In this document: positions 56,709 to 64,000 of the stretch, in pieces
Position numbering within the stretch: position 1 is the stretch's first letter
Layout of the letters: the number at the start of each line of letters is the position of its first letter
Assembly (NCBI RefSeq): GCF_026672375.1
Contig: NZ_JAPPRA010000001.1
Span: forward strand, 2,728,001-2,792,000
Direction of reading: 5' to 3'
DNA length: 64,000 nt
Origin: Caulobacter sp. SL161
GTDB lineage: Bacteria > Pseudomonadota > Alphaproteobacteria > Caulobacterales > Caulobacteraceae
Made by a program: the position numbers and the translations under genes
Notes under the pieces: generated by a model
The model's input: only the letters and a program-made list of their open reading frames with translations
Database searches by the model: none
Told to the model about the DNA's origin: nothing

Positions 56709-57665
56709 ATGTACCTCCCCCTCGATCCCATCGCCTCAGGATCCGCCGCCGCGACGACGCGGCCCCGGCTGTCGCTGGTCATGGTCGTCTACATGACCGG
56801 TCCGGCGCTGATGGAGAGCATCCGTCATGCGCTGGACGAGCCTCGGGTCGACGAGTTCGTCATCGTCGACAATGGCTCCTCGCTCGCCGACGCCGCCTGG
56901 CTTCGCGACCTGGCGCGCCGGGAACCGCGCGTGCGGCTGCTGCAGGGCCTGGGCAATATCGGCTTCGCCCGCGCCGCCAATCTCGGCGCGACGGCGGCGA
57001 AGGGGGACGAGCTGGTCTTCCTCAATCCCGACGCCTTCCTGACCCCCGGCGCGATCGCCGCCCTGCGAGAGGCCGCGCGGGATCGCCCCTCGCCCTGTGT
57101 GGTGGGCGCGCGGGTGTTCAACACCGACGGCACCGAACAGCGGGGCGGCCGGCGTGGCGAGATCACGCCGGTGACCACCCTGCTCAGCCTCTCGAAGCTT
57201 AGCGCCACCCTGCCCCCGTTGCGCCGCTTCGAGATCCACCGGGAAGGTGAGCCCATCCCGCCCTTCCCGGTGGACACCCCGACGATCTCGGGCGCCTGCT
57301 TTTATGTGAGCGCCCGAGATTTCCAGCGCCTCGGCGGGTTCGACGAAGGCTACTTCCTGCATGTCGAGGATATCGACCTGTGCTGGCGCGCCCGTCGCCA
57401 GGGCGGATGTGTGCTGTTCCAGCCGCACGCCCGGGTCGTGCATGTCGGCTCCACCAGCCGTGAAAGCCCGCTGGTCATCGAGTGGCACAAGGGAAAGGGC
57501 TTGGTGCGCTACTTCCTCAAGCGGGCCGACAGCAAGCGCCGCAAGGCCCTGGCCTTGCTGCTGGCGCCGCTGATCCTGAGCGCGGCCTTCGCCCGCCCGC
57601 TGCTGCGGATGGCGCGCCGGCAAACCGAGCGCTCGCCCCCGCGCCTGGCGCCGATCACGCCTTGA
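56709..57665 (+). CDS. Family 2 (rhamnosyltransferase-like) glycosyltransferase
   Basis: A 318-residue GT-A enzyme. Motifs are LVMVVYMTGPALMESIRHAL, FVIVDNGSSLADAAWL (nucleotide-sugar-binding DNGS), ANLGATAAKGDELVFLNPDA (DxD-like NPD), VVGARVFNTDGTEQRGGRRG and FHVEDIDLCWRARRQGG-type text (YFLHVEDIDLCWRARR) of the acceptor region. WbbL-like enzymes add rhamnose or similar sugars to surface polysaccharides. A C-terminal hydrophobic helix (ALALLLAPLILSAAFARPLL) may anchor it to the membrane. No surface-polysaccharide cluster is adjacent. Confidence 0.85.
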   Translation: MYLPLDPIASGSAAATTRPRLSLVMVVYMTGPALMESIRHALDEPRVDEFVIVDNGSSLADAAWLRDLARREPRVRLLQGLGNIGFARAANLGATAAKGDELVFLNPDAFLTPGAIAALREAARDRPSPCVVGARVFNTDGTEQRGGRRGEITPVTTLLSLSKLSATLPPLRRFEIHREGEPIPPFPVDTPTISGACFYVSARDFQRLGGFDEGYFLHVEDIDLCWRARRQGGCVLFQPHARVVHVGSTSRESPLVIEWHKGKGLVRYFLKRADSKRRKALALLLAPLILSAAFARPLLRMARRQTERSPPRLAPITP

Positions 57666-57721
57666 CGCCTTTTCGACGAACCTCGTTACCGCTATCACGG
57701 ACGGAAACGTTGGAACGCGCG

Positions 57722-58216
57722 ATGCTTCGGCTTGTCCCCCTCGCCCTAGGCTTGATCACGGTCGTCGCCGGGCAACCCGCCCTGGCGGCGTCCCGCGACA
57801 GCTGGGGCAAGGCCGGAACCTCGTTCCTGCAGTACCGGACCGACGCGGTCGAATGCGCCTACGAGGCGCAAACCAAGGCGCCGGTGTCGATTCCGTTGGT
57901 GGACCTGACCTACATGACCGACGCCGCGCAGCCGGACGGTCTGGCGCAGCAGGACGCGACGCAGCCCAACATGGACGTCAACACCCTGGTCGACCACGCC
58001 GCGCGGGCGCAGCTGCATATGAACAAGACTTGGCGCGAGGTCGCTCGGCAACTCGAGCCTGCGCTGGAAGCCTGCCTCCGCGGCCGGGGCTATCGTCCGT
58101 TCCGTCTGGCCAAGAGCCAAATCGAGCAGCTCAAGCGCCTGCCCACCGGTTCGCGGGCGCGGCAGGTCTATCTCTGGAACCTTTCCCTGAAGGGGGCGGC
58201 AGACCCGCGACGCTAG
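57722..58216 (+). CDS. Secreted protein of unknown function
   Basis: From ATG at 57722 the protein has 164 residues with a signal peptide (MLRLVPLALGLITVVAGQPA, cleavage near ALA). The mature part carries a conserved-looking GKAGTSFLQYRTDAVECAYE, then a long helical pair (HMNKTWREVARQLEPALEAC; LRGRGYRPFRLAKSQIEQLK) with two cysteines that could pair. I recognise no family. Its stop TAG (58214-58216) is the first triplet of repeat copy B. Confidence 0.7.
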   Translation: MLRLVPLALGLITVVAGQPALAASRDSWGKAGTSFLQYRTDAVECAYEAQTKAPVSIPLVDLTYMTDAAQPDGLAQQDATQPNMDVNTLVDHAARAQLHMNKTWREVARQLEPALEACLRGRGYRPFRLAKSQIEQLKRLPTGSRARQVYLWNLSLKGAADPRR

Positions 58217-58327
58217 AGCGTGACGCCGAAAGTGGGAACCGGTTTCGGCGCGAGTCACGCTCTAAGTGTTTGGTTGAGAGCCTCGTTATCGCTTCAAAAC
58301 GATTCCATTTTGACGCGCGAGGCTCTA
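58214..58327. repeat. Double-palindrome element, copy B (114 bp)
   Basis: It has the same design as copy A: a 49-bp palindrome (AGAGCGTGA ... TCACGCTCT, inner CGCCGAAA/TTTCGGCG), a 13-base spacer (AAGTGTTTGGTTG) and a 50-bp palindrome (AGAGCCTCG ... CGAGGCTCT). It contains one GANTC site (GATTC 58301-58305). Its two ends are exactly the stop codons of the convergent flanking genes. Confidence 0.85.
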
Positions 58328-58834
58328 GGCCGCAGCGTCCGGGCGCATGCACGCGGCGTCCACCACGGTCTCTGCAAAAGCGCCCGCGTCGGGCCTGGTC
58401 CAGTCGTTCTCATCGAACTTGAAGGCCACCGGCTCGCCGCCGAGGTTGTTTTCCGGATAGCGATAGACCGCCAAGCTTCGGAACGCGCGCGTCTTGCAGT
58501 CGACGTCCTGGGCCAGGCGTTCGGAACGGAACGTCAGGCCCGCCTCCGTCTGGGGCAGCCGGAACTCGTGGCGAACCCAGACCCGCTGGTAGTCCGCGCC
58601 CGAGGGCGTCTTGCCCGTCTTGGCGAACATCATGACGGACTTGTCCTCGCCAACTCCCATGAACGGCCAGCCGATCCCCTCGATCCTGCGCGACCAGGGC
58701 GGCATGGCGGCCGGCTTCTTTTCGGCGGCGGTAATCGTAACCGCGTCCACCTTGGCTGTGTCGTCCTTGACCGCAGGCGCTGGCGTACCGGCCTGCCCCG
58801 CCAGCAGCAGAATGGCCGTCAGCATGCCGATCAT
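58325..58834 (-). CDS. Secreted protein of unknown function
   Basis: A 169-residue protein with a signal sequence (MIGMLTAILLLAGQAGTPAP). The body has no familiar motif: WSRRIEGIGWPFMGVGEDKS, VWVRHEFRLPQTEAGLTFR and LAQDVDCKTRAFRSLAVYRY; two cysteines may form a disulphide. It is convergent with the 57722 gene across repeat copy B. I cannot assign a function. Confidence 0.65.
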   Translation of the reverse strand: MIGMLTAILLLAGQAGTPAPAVKDDTAKVDAVTITAAEKKPAAMPPWSRRIEGIGWPFMGVGEDKSVMMFAKTGKTPSGADYQRVWVRHEFRLPQTEAGLTFRSERLAQDVDCKTRAFRSLAVYRYPENNLGGEPVAFKFDENDWTRPDAGAFAETVVDAACMRPDAAA

Positions 58835-58965
58835 CTTCTCGCCCCCACGCGCTTTACGGGAAAAGCCTAAACGCGAACGCCGCTACGCGCTACAGGGACG
58901 ATCTTGACGCTTGCGCCAAATTCGAACGCCCGTAAGACTTCCGTGCGGGTAAAGGGGAATCTGTA

Positions 58966-59634
58966 GTGAGTCCGACGACCGACGCCGCCGCTTCGCATGA
59001 GGTCGACGCGAGCGAGAGCGAAGCCGCCACCAAGAACCTGGTGTTCGTCGCCGCCGAACGCCTGTTCGCGCTGCATGGCTTTCAGAACGTTTCGGTGCGC
59101 GACATCACGGCCGCTGCGGGCGTGAATCTGGCCTCGGTGAACTATCACTTCGGCTCGAAGGACGCGCTGCTGTTCGAGATCTTCAAGCGGCGCACGGCCG
59201 AGCTCAATCGCGAGCGCGCCAAGATGCTGCATGAGGCCAACGACCGGAACGTCGGGAGCCCGCCCCTGCGCGAGATCCTGGCGGCCCTGCTGACCCCGCC
59301 GCTGCGCTGGCTGGCGCCCGATCACGAGCGCCGCATTTCGCTACAGTTCCTGATCCGCGCCCGCAGCGAAGGCACCGACGAGATTCGCCAGGTGCTGAAG
59401 ACCGACGTGTCTCACCTGCGTCGCTTCTCGGACGCCCTGCTGCGCGCCCGCCCTGACCTGTCGCCCGAAGAGGTCTACTGGCGGCTGCACTTCACGCTGG
59501 GCATGCTGCACAACAACCGCTTCGCCGAGTTCGACCGGCTGAACGTGCTGTCCGAAGGGCAGACCAGCGAAGCCGATGTCGTGGCCTTGCTGGACCGCAT
59601 GCTGAGCTTCGCCGAGGCCGGCTTCAGCGCCTGA
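58966..59634 (+). CDS. TetR/AcrR-family transcription regulator
   Basis: GTG at 58966 starts a 222-residue repressor. The HTH is FQNVSVRDITAAAGVNLASV, then NYHFGSKDALLFEIFK, a classic TetR pattern. The C-terminal ligand domain includes LREILAALLTPPLRWLAPDH, typical of a DUF1956-like group. The target is unknown; 339 bases without a gene follow. Confidence 0.88.
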   Translation: MSPTTDAAASHEVDASESEAATKNLVFVAAERLFALHGFQNVSVRDITAAAGVNLASVNYHFGSKDALLFEIFKRRTAELNRERAKMLHEANDRNVGSPPLREILAALLTPPLRWLAPDHERRISLQFLIRARSEGTDEIRQVLKTDVSHLRRFSDALLRARPDLSPEEVYWRLHFTLGMLHNNRFAEFDRLNVLSEGQTSEADVVALLDRMLSFAEAGFSA

Positions 59635-59973
59635 TCGCGCCGAACGGTGAACAGGCGCCGGAGCTGAGGCGACGTCGCCCCCTGCGGCACGTCCGCCTGT
59701 CGTCCGCCGCTCCCAGTACGGCAGCGCGAATCAGGGTCAGGACAGGGGCCTGTGTGTCCTCAAGGCTGCGCGGAAGCCACGGCAGGGCGCGAATCCGGCG
59801 GCGGAATACGCGCCTGCGAAGGCGATACGCCGTTTCGAATAGCGTCCCGCGCCACTGAGGCGCCCGTTTAGGCGCGTCAAGTCAGCGCAGGGTTCAACTC
59901 TCGCGCTAGAAGCCTGTACAGCCCTTCCCGCCCCCCTTAACCTTAGCGACAGGGAATGGGGGAGTTGACGAGC
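59635..59973. other. Intergenic region downstream of the TetR gene
   Basis: These 339 bases include no recognisable gene and only small palindromes such as AGGACA...TGTCCT near 59740. A TetR operator or a terminator may be hidden here, but nothing stands out. Confidence 0.4.
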
Positions 59974-60816
59974 ATGCGACGTGTCGCGCTCGGATGTCTG
60001 TTGACTGTAGCGGGCCTCGCGGTCGTTGGGACCGCGACGGCATTGTCGACTCATGTTCCTGAAGAATTCAATCGGACCCTGACCCTGGCGGGGGGCCCTA
60101 AGGACGGCGCAAGCGTGGACGACCCCGACGCGCCGATCGCCACGGCGCGCTATGGCGGCGAGCGGGCGCGCGCGGTTGCGGCGGAGGTCGCCGCGACGCC
60201 AGCGGCGGCGACCGTCGCCCTGGCGGGTGGTCCCGCAGAAACGGGCCTGGCGGGCGCAACGCCCGTGCGACCCGAGCCCGCTCCCCGCGTCCAGACCCTG
60301 GCCCAAGCCGAAGCGCCCAAGGCCCGTCCCACCGCCCGGATCCTCACCGAGGCCGCGCCGAGCCACCCCCGCCCCGTTCTCGCGCTCACCCACACCAAGA
60401 CCTACCGACCCTATGGCAAGGTCCTCAAGGCGGAGGTCGGCAAGGAGCCCCTGCCCTTCACGCCGCTGGGCATGCAGCCCAGCCTGGTCAAGCGTCTGTC
60501 GCTGAACGCGTCGAATCTGGTCTCGAAGGCGGGCGCGTCGGCCGAAGATCTGCGGCGCGGGCGCTGGATGCTGTTCGCCGCCAGCTCGGGCAAGGCCTAC
60601 AGCCTGAACCTGGTGCGCGACACCATCGACGGCTGGCGCAACGCCGGCTTCAGTGAAGACAAGCTGGCGCGCTTCGGCAGTCGCCAGGTCGGCATCGGCT
60701 ATCGCAAGAACAACAATCAGGTGTCGCTGTCGGCGACGCGGCGAAAGCTGAACTCGATCGACTATTCCAACAAGGACACGGTCGTCGGCGTCACGGTCTC
60801 GGTCCAAGGCCGTTAA
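59974..60816 (+). CDS. Exported or membrane-anchored protein of unknown function
   Basis: I favour ATG at 59974 because GGGGGAG sits nine bases ahead; the ATG at 59956 would add six residues in front of the hydrophobic segment MRRVALGCLLTVAGLAVVGT. The protein is then 280 residues. An Ala/Pro/Glu-rich central part (RPEPAPRVQTLAQAEAPKAR) is followed by a more structured C-terminus with lysines (RWMLFAASSGKAYSLNLVRD; RKLNSIDYSNKDTVVGVTV). No family is recognised. Confidence 0.65.
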   Translation: MRRVALGCLLTVAGLAVVGTATALSTHVPEEFNRTLTLAGGPKDGASVDDPDAPIATARYGGERARAVAAEVAATPAAATVALAGGPAETGLAGATPVRPEPAPRVQTLAQAEAPKARPTARILTEAAPSHPRPVLALTHTKTYRPYGKVLKAEVGKEPLPFTPLGMQPSLVKRLSLNASNLVSKAGASAEDLRRGRWMLFAASSGKAYSLNLVRDTIDGWRNAGFSEDKLARFGSRQVGIGYRKNNNQVSLSATRRKLNSIDYSNKDTVVGVTVSVQGR

Positions 60817-60879
60817 ACCCAACCCCAGCAGAGGCGCCACGGTCTCCCCATCAGCCGGAGAGACCGCCAGGCTTCAGCC

Positions 60880-61941
60880 TCAGCCCCTCGCGGCGGCGAT
60901 GCGGGCGCGCGCGATCTCGTCAGCGACGAGGTTGGCCGGACGCTTCTCGCTGATCGACTGATCGATCACTTCCGCCAGGGTCTGGGCCAGGCGATCAAGC
61001 TTGCTCGCCACCCAGCCGCCGTCGAACGCGCCGCCGGCTTCCAGGGCGCGGATCTCGGCCGCCACATTGATGATGCCGCCACCGTTGATGACGTAGTCCG
61101 GGGCGTAGAGGATGCCGCGATCGAACACGGTCTGGCCGATCATGGCGTCAGCCAACTGGTTGTTGGCGCCGCCGGCGATCACCTTGACCTTCAGACGCGG
61201 CAGGGTCGCGTTCGAGATCGCGCCGCCCAGGGCGCAGGGGGCGAAGACATCGGCCTCGACGTCGAAGATCGCGTCGGTCGGCACGATCGTGGCGCCGGTC
61301 TTGGCGGCCACCTCGGCCAGGGCCACCTGGTTCACGTCGGCGATGATCAGCTCCGCGCCGGCCGCGTGCAGCTTCTCGGCCAGATAGGCGCCGACGTGGC
61401 CGACGCCCTGGATGGCGACGCGAACGCCCTTCAGGTCGCGGTTCAGAGCGCGCTCGACGCAGAGGCGCACGCCGCGGAACACGCCCTCGGCGGTCACCGG
61501 CGACGGATCGCCCGAGGCGGCCGCGTGGCCTTCTAGGCCAGCGACGAAGCGGGTGGTCTTGCGGGTGCTTTCCAGGTCCGACGGCGAGACCCCGACGTCC
61601 TCGGCGGTCCAGTACTGGCCACCCAGGCTGTCGACGGCGCGACCGAAGGCTTCGAACAGTTCCGGCGTCTTCTGGCTGCGGCTGTCGCCGATGATCACGG
61701 CCTTGCCGCCGCCGAAGTCGAGGTCGGCCATGGCGTTCTTGTACGACATGCCGCGCGACAGCCGCAGCGCGTCCGTCAGGGCGGCATCGGCGCTGGAATA
61801 GTCCCACATGCGGCAGCCGCCGGCGGCCGGCCCGCGCGCGGTCGAATGGACCGCGATGATCGACTTCAGACCAGTTTTTTCGTCGAAGAAAGCGTGAACG
61901 CCTTCGTGTCCCTCGAAATCGGGGGAATCGAACAAGGTCAT
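60880..61941 (-). CDS. Leucine dehydrogenase (Glu/Leu/Phe/Val dehydrogenase family)
   Basis: A 353-residue NAD-dependent amino-acid dehydrogenase. Motifs are SIIAVHSTARGPAAGGCRMW, then RLSRGMSYKNAMADLDFGGG (catalytic Lys), KAVIIGDSRSQKTPELFEAF and the Rossmann loop GVRVAIQGVGHVGAYLAEKL. It oxidatively deaminates branched-chain amino acids such as leucine. A 62-base gap separates it from the lipase-like gene. Confidence 0.92.
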   Translation of the reverse strand: MTLFDSPDFEGHEGVHAFFDEKTGLKSIIAVHSTARGPAAGGCRMWDYSSADAALTDALRLSRGMSYKNAMADLDFGGGKAVIIGDSRSQKTPELFEAFGRAVDSLGGQYWTAEDVGVSPSDLESTRKTTRFVAGLEGHAAASGDPSPVTAEGVFRGVRLCVERALNRDLKGVRVAIQGVGHVGAYLAEKLHAAGAELIIADVNQVALAEVAAKTGATIVPTDAIFDVEADVFAPCALGGAISNATLPRLKVKVIAGGANNQLADAMIGQTVFDRGILYAPDYVINGGGIINVAAEIRALEAGGAFDGGWVASKLDRLAQTLAEVIDQSISEKRPANLVADEIARARIAAARG

Positions 61942-62003
61942 GCTGCCGGTCTCGCCTCAGCCAGAATGAAGTTGGCGGGCGGTGTACGCTGGCTTTCCCC
62001 GGC

Positions 62004-63062
62004 TCACAAGCCCGAAGGCTGACCTTGCGACAAGCTGCGTTTGGCCGCCCTGGGCGGATCCAACGCTGTCATCGCCGCGAGACTGGAGGGAATGGCCGGA
62101 ACACCCGACGGCGGCCAGGCCCCCGGCGCGTCACGCAGGAACGCCTCGGCGTCCCGCCAGACCGCTTCGGCCTGCAGATCGACGAGCAGAAGGTGATAGC
62201 CCTTGGGATAGTAGGCCGTAAGCGCGCCGGACTTGAGGCGGCTCACCGCTTCGACCGTCGGCGCGCGGGGAATGACGTGGTCGTTGGCGCCATAGAACCA
62301 GGCGACCGGGGTCGATATCGCGCCCGGCGACCTCCAGGCGCGCTCCATGAGTCCGACCAGGCCATAGAGGGTGTCGGAGCGCGCGCCCCAGATCATCAGT
62401 GGATCACGACCCATGCGGCGCAGTTCGTCGATGTTGTCGGAAGGCATGACGTTGCGCACCAGCCACTCGGGAGGCTTGACCACCCAGTCGCCCTTCGCAT
62501 GGGCGGTGATCCACAGGCTGAGCTTGTTGGGCAACGGCTGGTTCGACCAACCCCAGACCGCCGGCGCGAACAGCATCAGTTTGTCGACGCGGGGCGGGTC
62601 GGGCGTGGCCATGGCGCTGATCGCCAGACCGCCGCCCATGCTGATTCCGGCCAGGGCGATCTTGGCGCGCGGATGGCGCTCGCGCACGGCCTCGACCAGC
62701 AGGCGGGCATCCTCGATGACAAGCTCCGGCTGCGCCCAGACGCCGCGCTCGGGCGAGCGACCGAACCCGCGCACATCCAGCGCGTAGGTGGCGATCCCCC
62801 TGCCCGCCCACCAGGCGGCGGCCAGGTGATAGGCGTTGGCGTAGTCGTTCATGCCGTGCAGGCCGACCACGACCCAGTCAGGCTCGCCGGCGGGCAGCCA
62901 GCGCATCAGACCAAGGTGCGCGCCATCAAAACTGATGAAAGCCTCATCCGTCAGGCGCGGCCCCCGAAAGCCCAGCGCCGCCAGTTCCGGCCGCTGGCGC
63001 AGCGGCGCGCACGCCGACAGCGCGGCGGCGCAGGCTGACAAGATCAGGGCGCGGCGATTCAT
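62004..63062 (-). CDS. Alpha/beta-hydrolase lipoprotein (monoglyceride-lipase-like)
   Basis: A 352-residue hydrolase. The N-terminus MNRRALILSACAAALSACAP carries a lipobox (ALSAC). VVVGLHGMNDYANAYHLAAA (oxyanion region), IALAGISMGGGLAISAMATP (nucleophile elbow G-x-S-x-G) and the final ANDHVIPRAPTVEAVSRLK with its Asp/His are seen. It likely cleaves lipids or esters at the envelope. Its start overlaps the stop of the uracil-glycosylase-family gene by four bases (ATGA). Confidence 0.85.
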   Translation of the reverse strand: MNRRALILSACAAALSACAPLRQRPELAALGFRGPRLTDEAFISFDGAHLGLMRWLPAGEPDWVVVGLHGMNDYANAYHLAAAWWAGRGIATYALDVRGFGRSPERGVWAQPELVIEDARLLVEAVRERHPRAKIALAGISMGGGLAISAMATPDPPRVDKLMLFAPAVWGWSNQPLPNKLSLWITAHAKGDWVVKPPEWLVRNVMPSDNIDELRRMGRDPLMIWGARSDTLYGLVGLMERAWRSPGAISTPVAWFYGANDHVIPRAPTVEAVSRLKSGALTAYYPKGYHLLLVDLQAEAVWRDAEAFLRDAPGAWPPSGVPAIPSSLAAMTALDPPRAAKRSLSQGQPSGL

Positions 63063-63643
63063 GACCGTAGAATGTCTGCGACACGCCGGCGAAGATAAGG
63101 CGTGACCTCAGCCTCGAACCACGGATTGCGCTTGAGCCAGGCGGTGTTGCGCCAGGACGGATGCGGCAGCGGCAGAACGTTCGGTCCGAGTTCCCGCCAG
63201 CGTTCGATGGTCTCGGTCATGGTCTTGCCCGTTCGACCGCCCAGCGCCCACTCCTGCGCGTAGCGGCCGACCAGCAGGGTCAGTTCGACATTGGGCAAGG
63301 CCGCCAGCAACTGCGATCGCCACAGCTTCGCGCAGCGCGGCGGTGGCGGATAGTCCCCGCCCTTGGGATTGGTCCCCGGAAAACAGAAGGCCATGGCCGC
63401 CACGCCGATCTCGGATCGGCCATAGAAAGTCTCACGGTCGATCCCCATCCACTGCCGCAGACGGACGCCCGAGGGGTCGTTGAAGGGCAGGCCCGTCTCA
63501 TGGACGATCCGGCCCGGGGCCTGGCCAGCGATCAGCAGTCGCGTCGCCGTGCTGACGCGCGTGACCGGCCGCGGCGTGTGCGGCAGGTACGGCGCGCAGG
63601 CCCGGCAGGCCGAGATTTCGGAGAGAAGGGTCTCGAGGGGCAT
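63059..63643 (-). CDS. Uracil-DNA glycosylase superfamily protein
   Basis: A 194-residue protein. An N-terminal C-x-x-C (SACRACAPYLPHTPRP) and later cysteines (AFCFPG, PPRCAKLW) could bind an Fe-S cluster, as in family 4/5 enzymes. The active-site region is LLIAGQAPGRIVHETGLPFN and the C-terminal DNA-binding motif NVLPLPHPSWRNTAWLKRN. It is short, and which glycosylase family it belongs to is uncertain. Translation of the downstream lipoprotein gene is coupled by an ATGA overlap. Confidence 0.78.
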   Translation of the reverse strand: MPLETLLSEISACRACAPYLPHTPRPVTRVSTATRLLIAGQAPGRIVHETGLPFNDPSGVRLRQWMGIDRETFYGRSEIGVAAMAFCFPGTNPKGGDYPPPPRCAKLWRSQLLAALPNVELTLLVGRYAQEWALGGRTGKTMTETIERWRELGPNVLPLPHPSWRNTAWLKRNPWFEAEVTPYLRRRVADILRS

Positions 63644-63686
63644 GGACGGGATTTAGGCGATCCCGTCCACCGCCCCAAGGGCGGCT

Positions 63687-64000
63687 CTACGCCCCCAGCA
63701 TCCGACGTTCGCGCTTGATGAGGCCCTCGAACGACGGCCGGGCCAGGATGGCGTCGGCATAGGCTTTGGACTTGGGCCACTTGGCGAAATCGAAACCGGC
63801 GTGTTCCAGGTTCACGAACGGACTGGCCACGGCGATGTCGGCCAGGGTGAAACGATCCTCGACGAGGAAGCCGCTGGCCGGGATTGTGCGCTCCAGATAG
63901 TCGAGCACCGGCGGCATCGCGACGTTGATCCCCTTGTCGATCGCCGCCTGATCGGGCTCTGCGCCCATGAAACGCGGCCCCACCACGCGGTTGAAGAAGA
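63687..64000 (-). CDS. Glutathione S-transferase, C-terminal part (cut by window edge)
   Basis: The minus-strand frame is open to the right edge, and FFNRVVGPRFM can be read there. The visible part is the all-helical GST C-terminal domain: INVAMPPVLDYLERTIPASG, then LVEDRFTLADIAVASPFVNL (the N-capping S/T-x-x-D box) and KAYADAILARPSFEGLIKRE. The glutathione-binding thioredoxin-like domain lies outside the window. Confidence 0.82.
   Translation of the reverse strand, partial: FFNRVVGPRFMGAEPDQAAIDKGINVAMPPVLDYLERTIPASGFLVEDRFTLADIAVASPFVNLEHAGFDFAKWPKSKAYADAILARPSFEGLIKRERRMLGA

Overview
The window looks like chromosomal DNA of a Caulobacter species, very close to C. crescentus/vibrioides. 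It is GC-rich. It carries a 974-residue PodJ-type polar scaffold gene, the fliL-fliM-pflI cluster back to back with a sigma54-driven flgF-flgG-flgA-flgH operon, and an Entner-Doudoroff operon zwf-pgl-edd-glk with its own LacI-type regulator. Candidate CtrA, FlbD (ftr) and CcrM (GANTC) sites sit where Caulobacter biology predicts them. The species call rests on recognised gene content and order, not on a database match. I saw no tRNA, rRNA, CRISPR array, insertion sequence or prophage.

Layout. 1-8 kb: the 5' part of a TonB-dependent receptor, an S41-peptidase-like gene broken by a frameshift, thiC with a TPP riboswitch, two small secreted proteins, and a D-cysteine desulfhydrase/aspartate racemase pair. 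8-19 kb: a candidate small RNA, a Tat-exported pectate lyase, a sulfotransferase, a START-like secreted protein, a DinG-like helicase with two frameshifts, a Sel1 protein, and the 'ligase-associated' DEXH helicase with its phosphoesterase PdeM. 19-31 kb: a DUF3429 membrane protein, podJ, a short MprF-type protein, two acyl-CoA dehydrogenase subunits, pyruvate kinase and a GH3 beta-glucosidase. 32-38 kb: lacI-glk-edd-pgl-zwf. 38-48 kb: two divergent flagellar units. 48-54 kb: dxs, a polyprenyl diphosphate synthase and xseB (isoprenoid/DNA metabolism), then a histidine phosphatase, a histone-deacetylase-like hydrolase, a frameshifted GNAT and a VWA protein. 54-64 kb: an RTX-like protein with an adjacent XRE regulator, a GT2 glycosyltransferase, small secreted proteins, a TetR regulator, leucine dehydrogenase, a lipoprotein hydrolase, a uracil-DNA-glycosylase-family protein and the C-terminal part of a glutathione transferase.

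How the genes work together. Sugars released by the GH3 enzyme can enter glk-zwf-pgl-edd and then pyruvate kinase. Matching palindromes (ATGACA-N4-TGTCAT) lie upstream of zwf and over the lacI start codon, and a related one lies upstream of the GH3 gene, so one LacI regulator may control the block. The fliL side of the flagellar region ends in a MotE-like gene and a large periplasmic TPR gene, which suggests a chaperone/client pair for the motor.

The most unusual signals are structural. A C/G-rich inverted repeat lies in frame inside the DEXH helicase gene. Two 114-bp double-palindrome elements supply the stop codons of their flanking genes. Four single-G frameshifts fall in three genes, which are either sequence errors or true gene decay. 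I did not find a convincing undescribed multi-gene defence or biosynthetic system.
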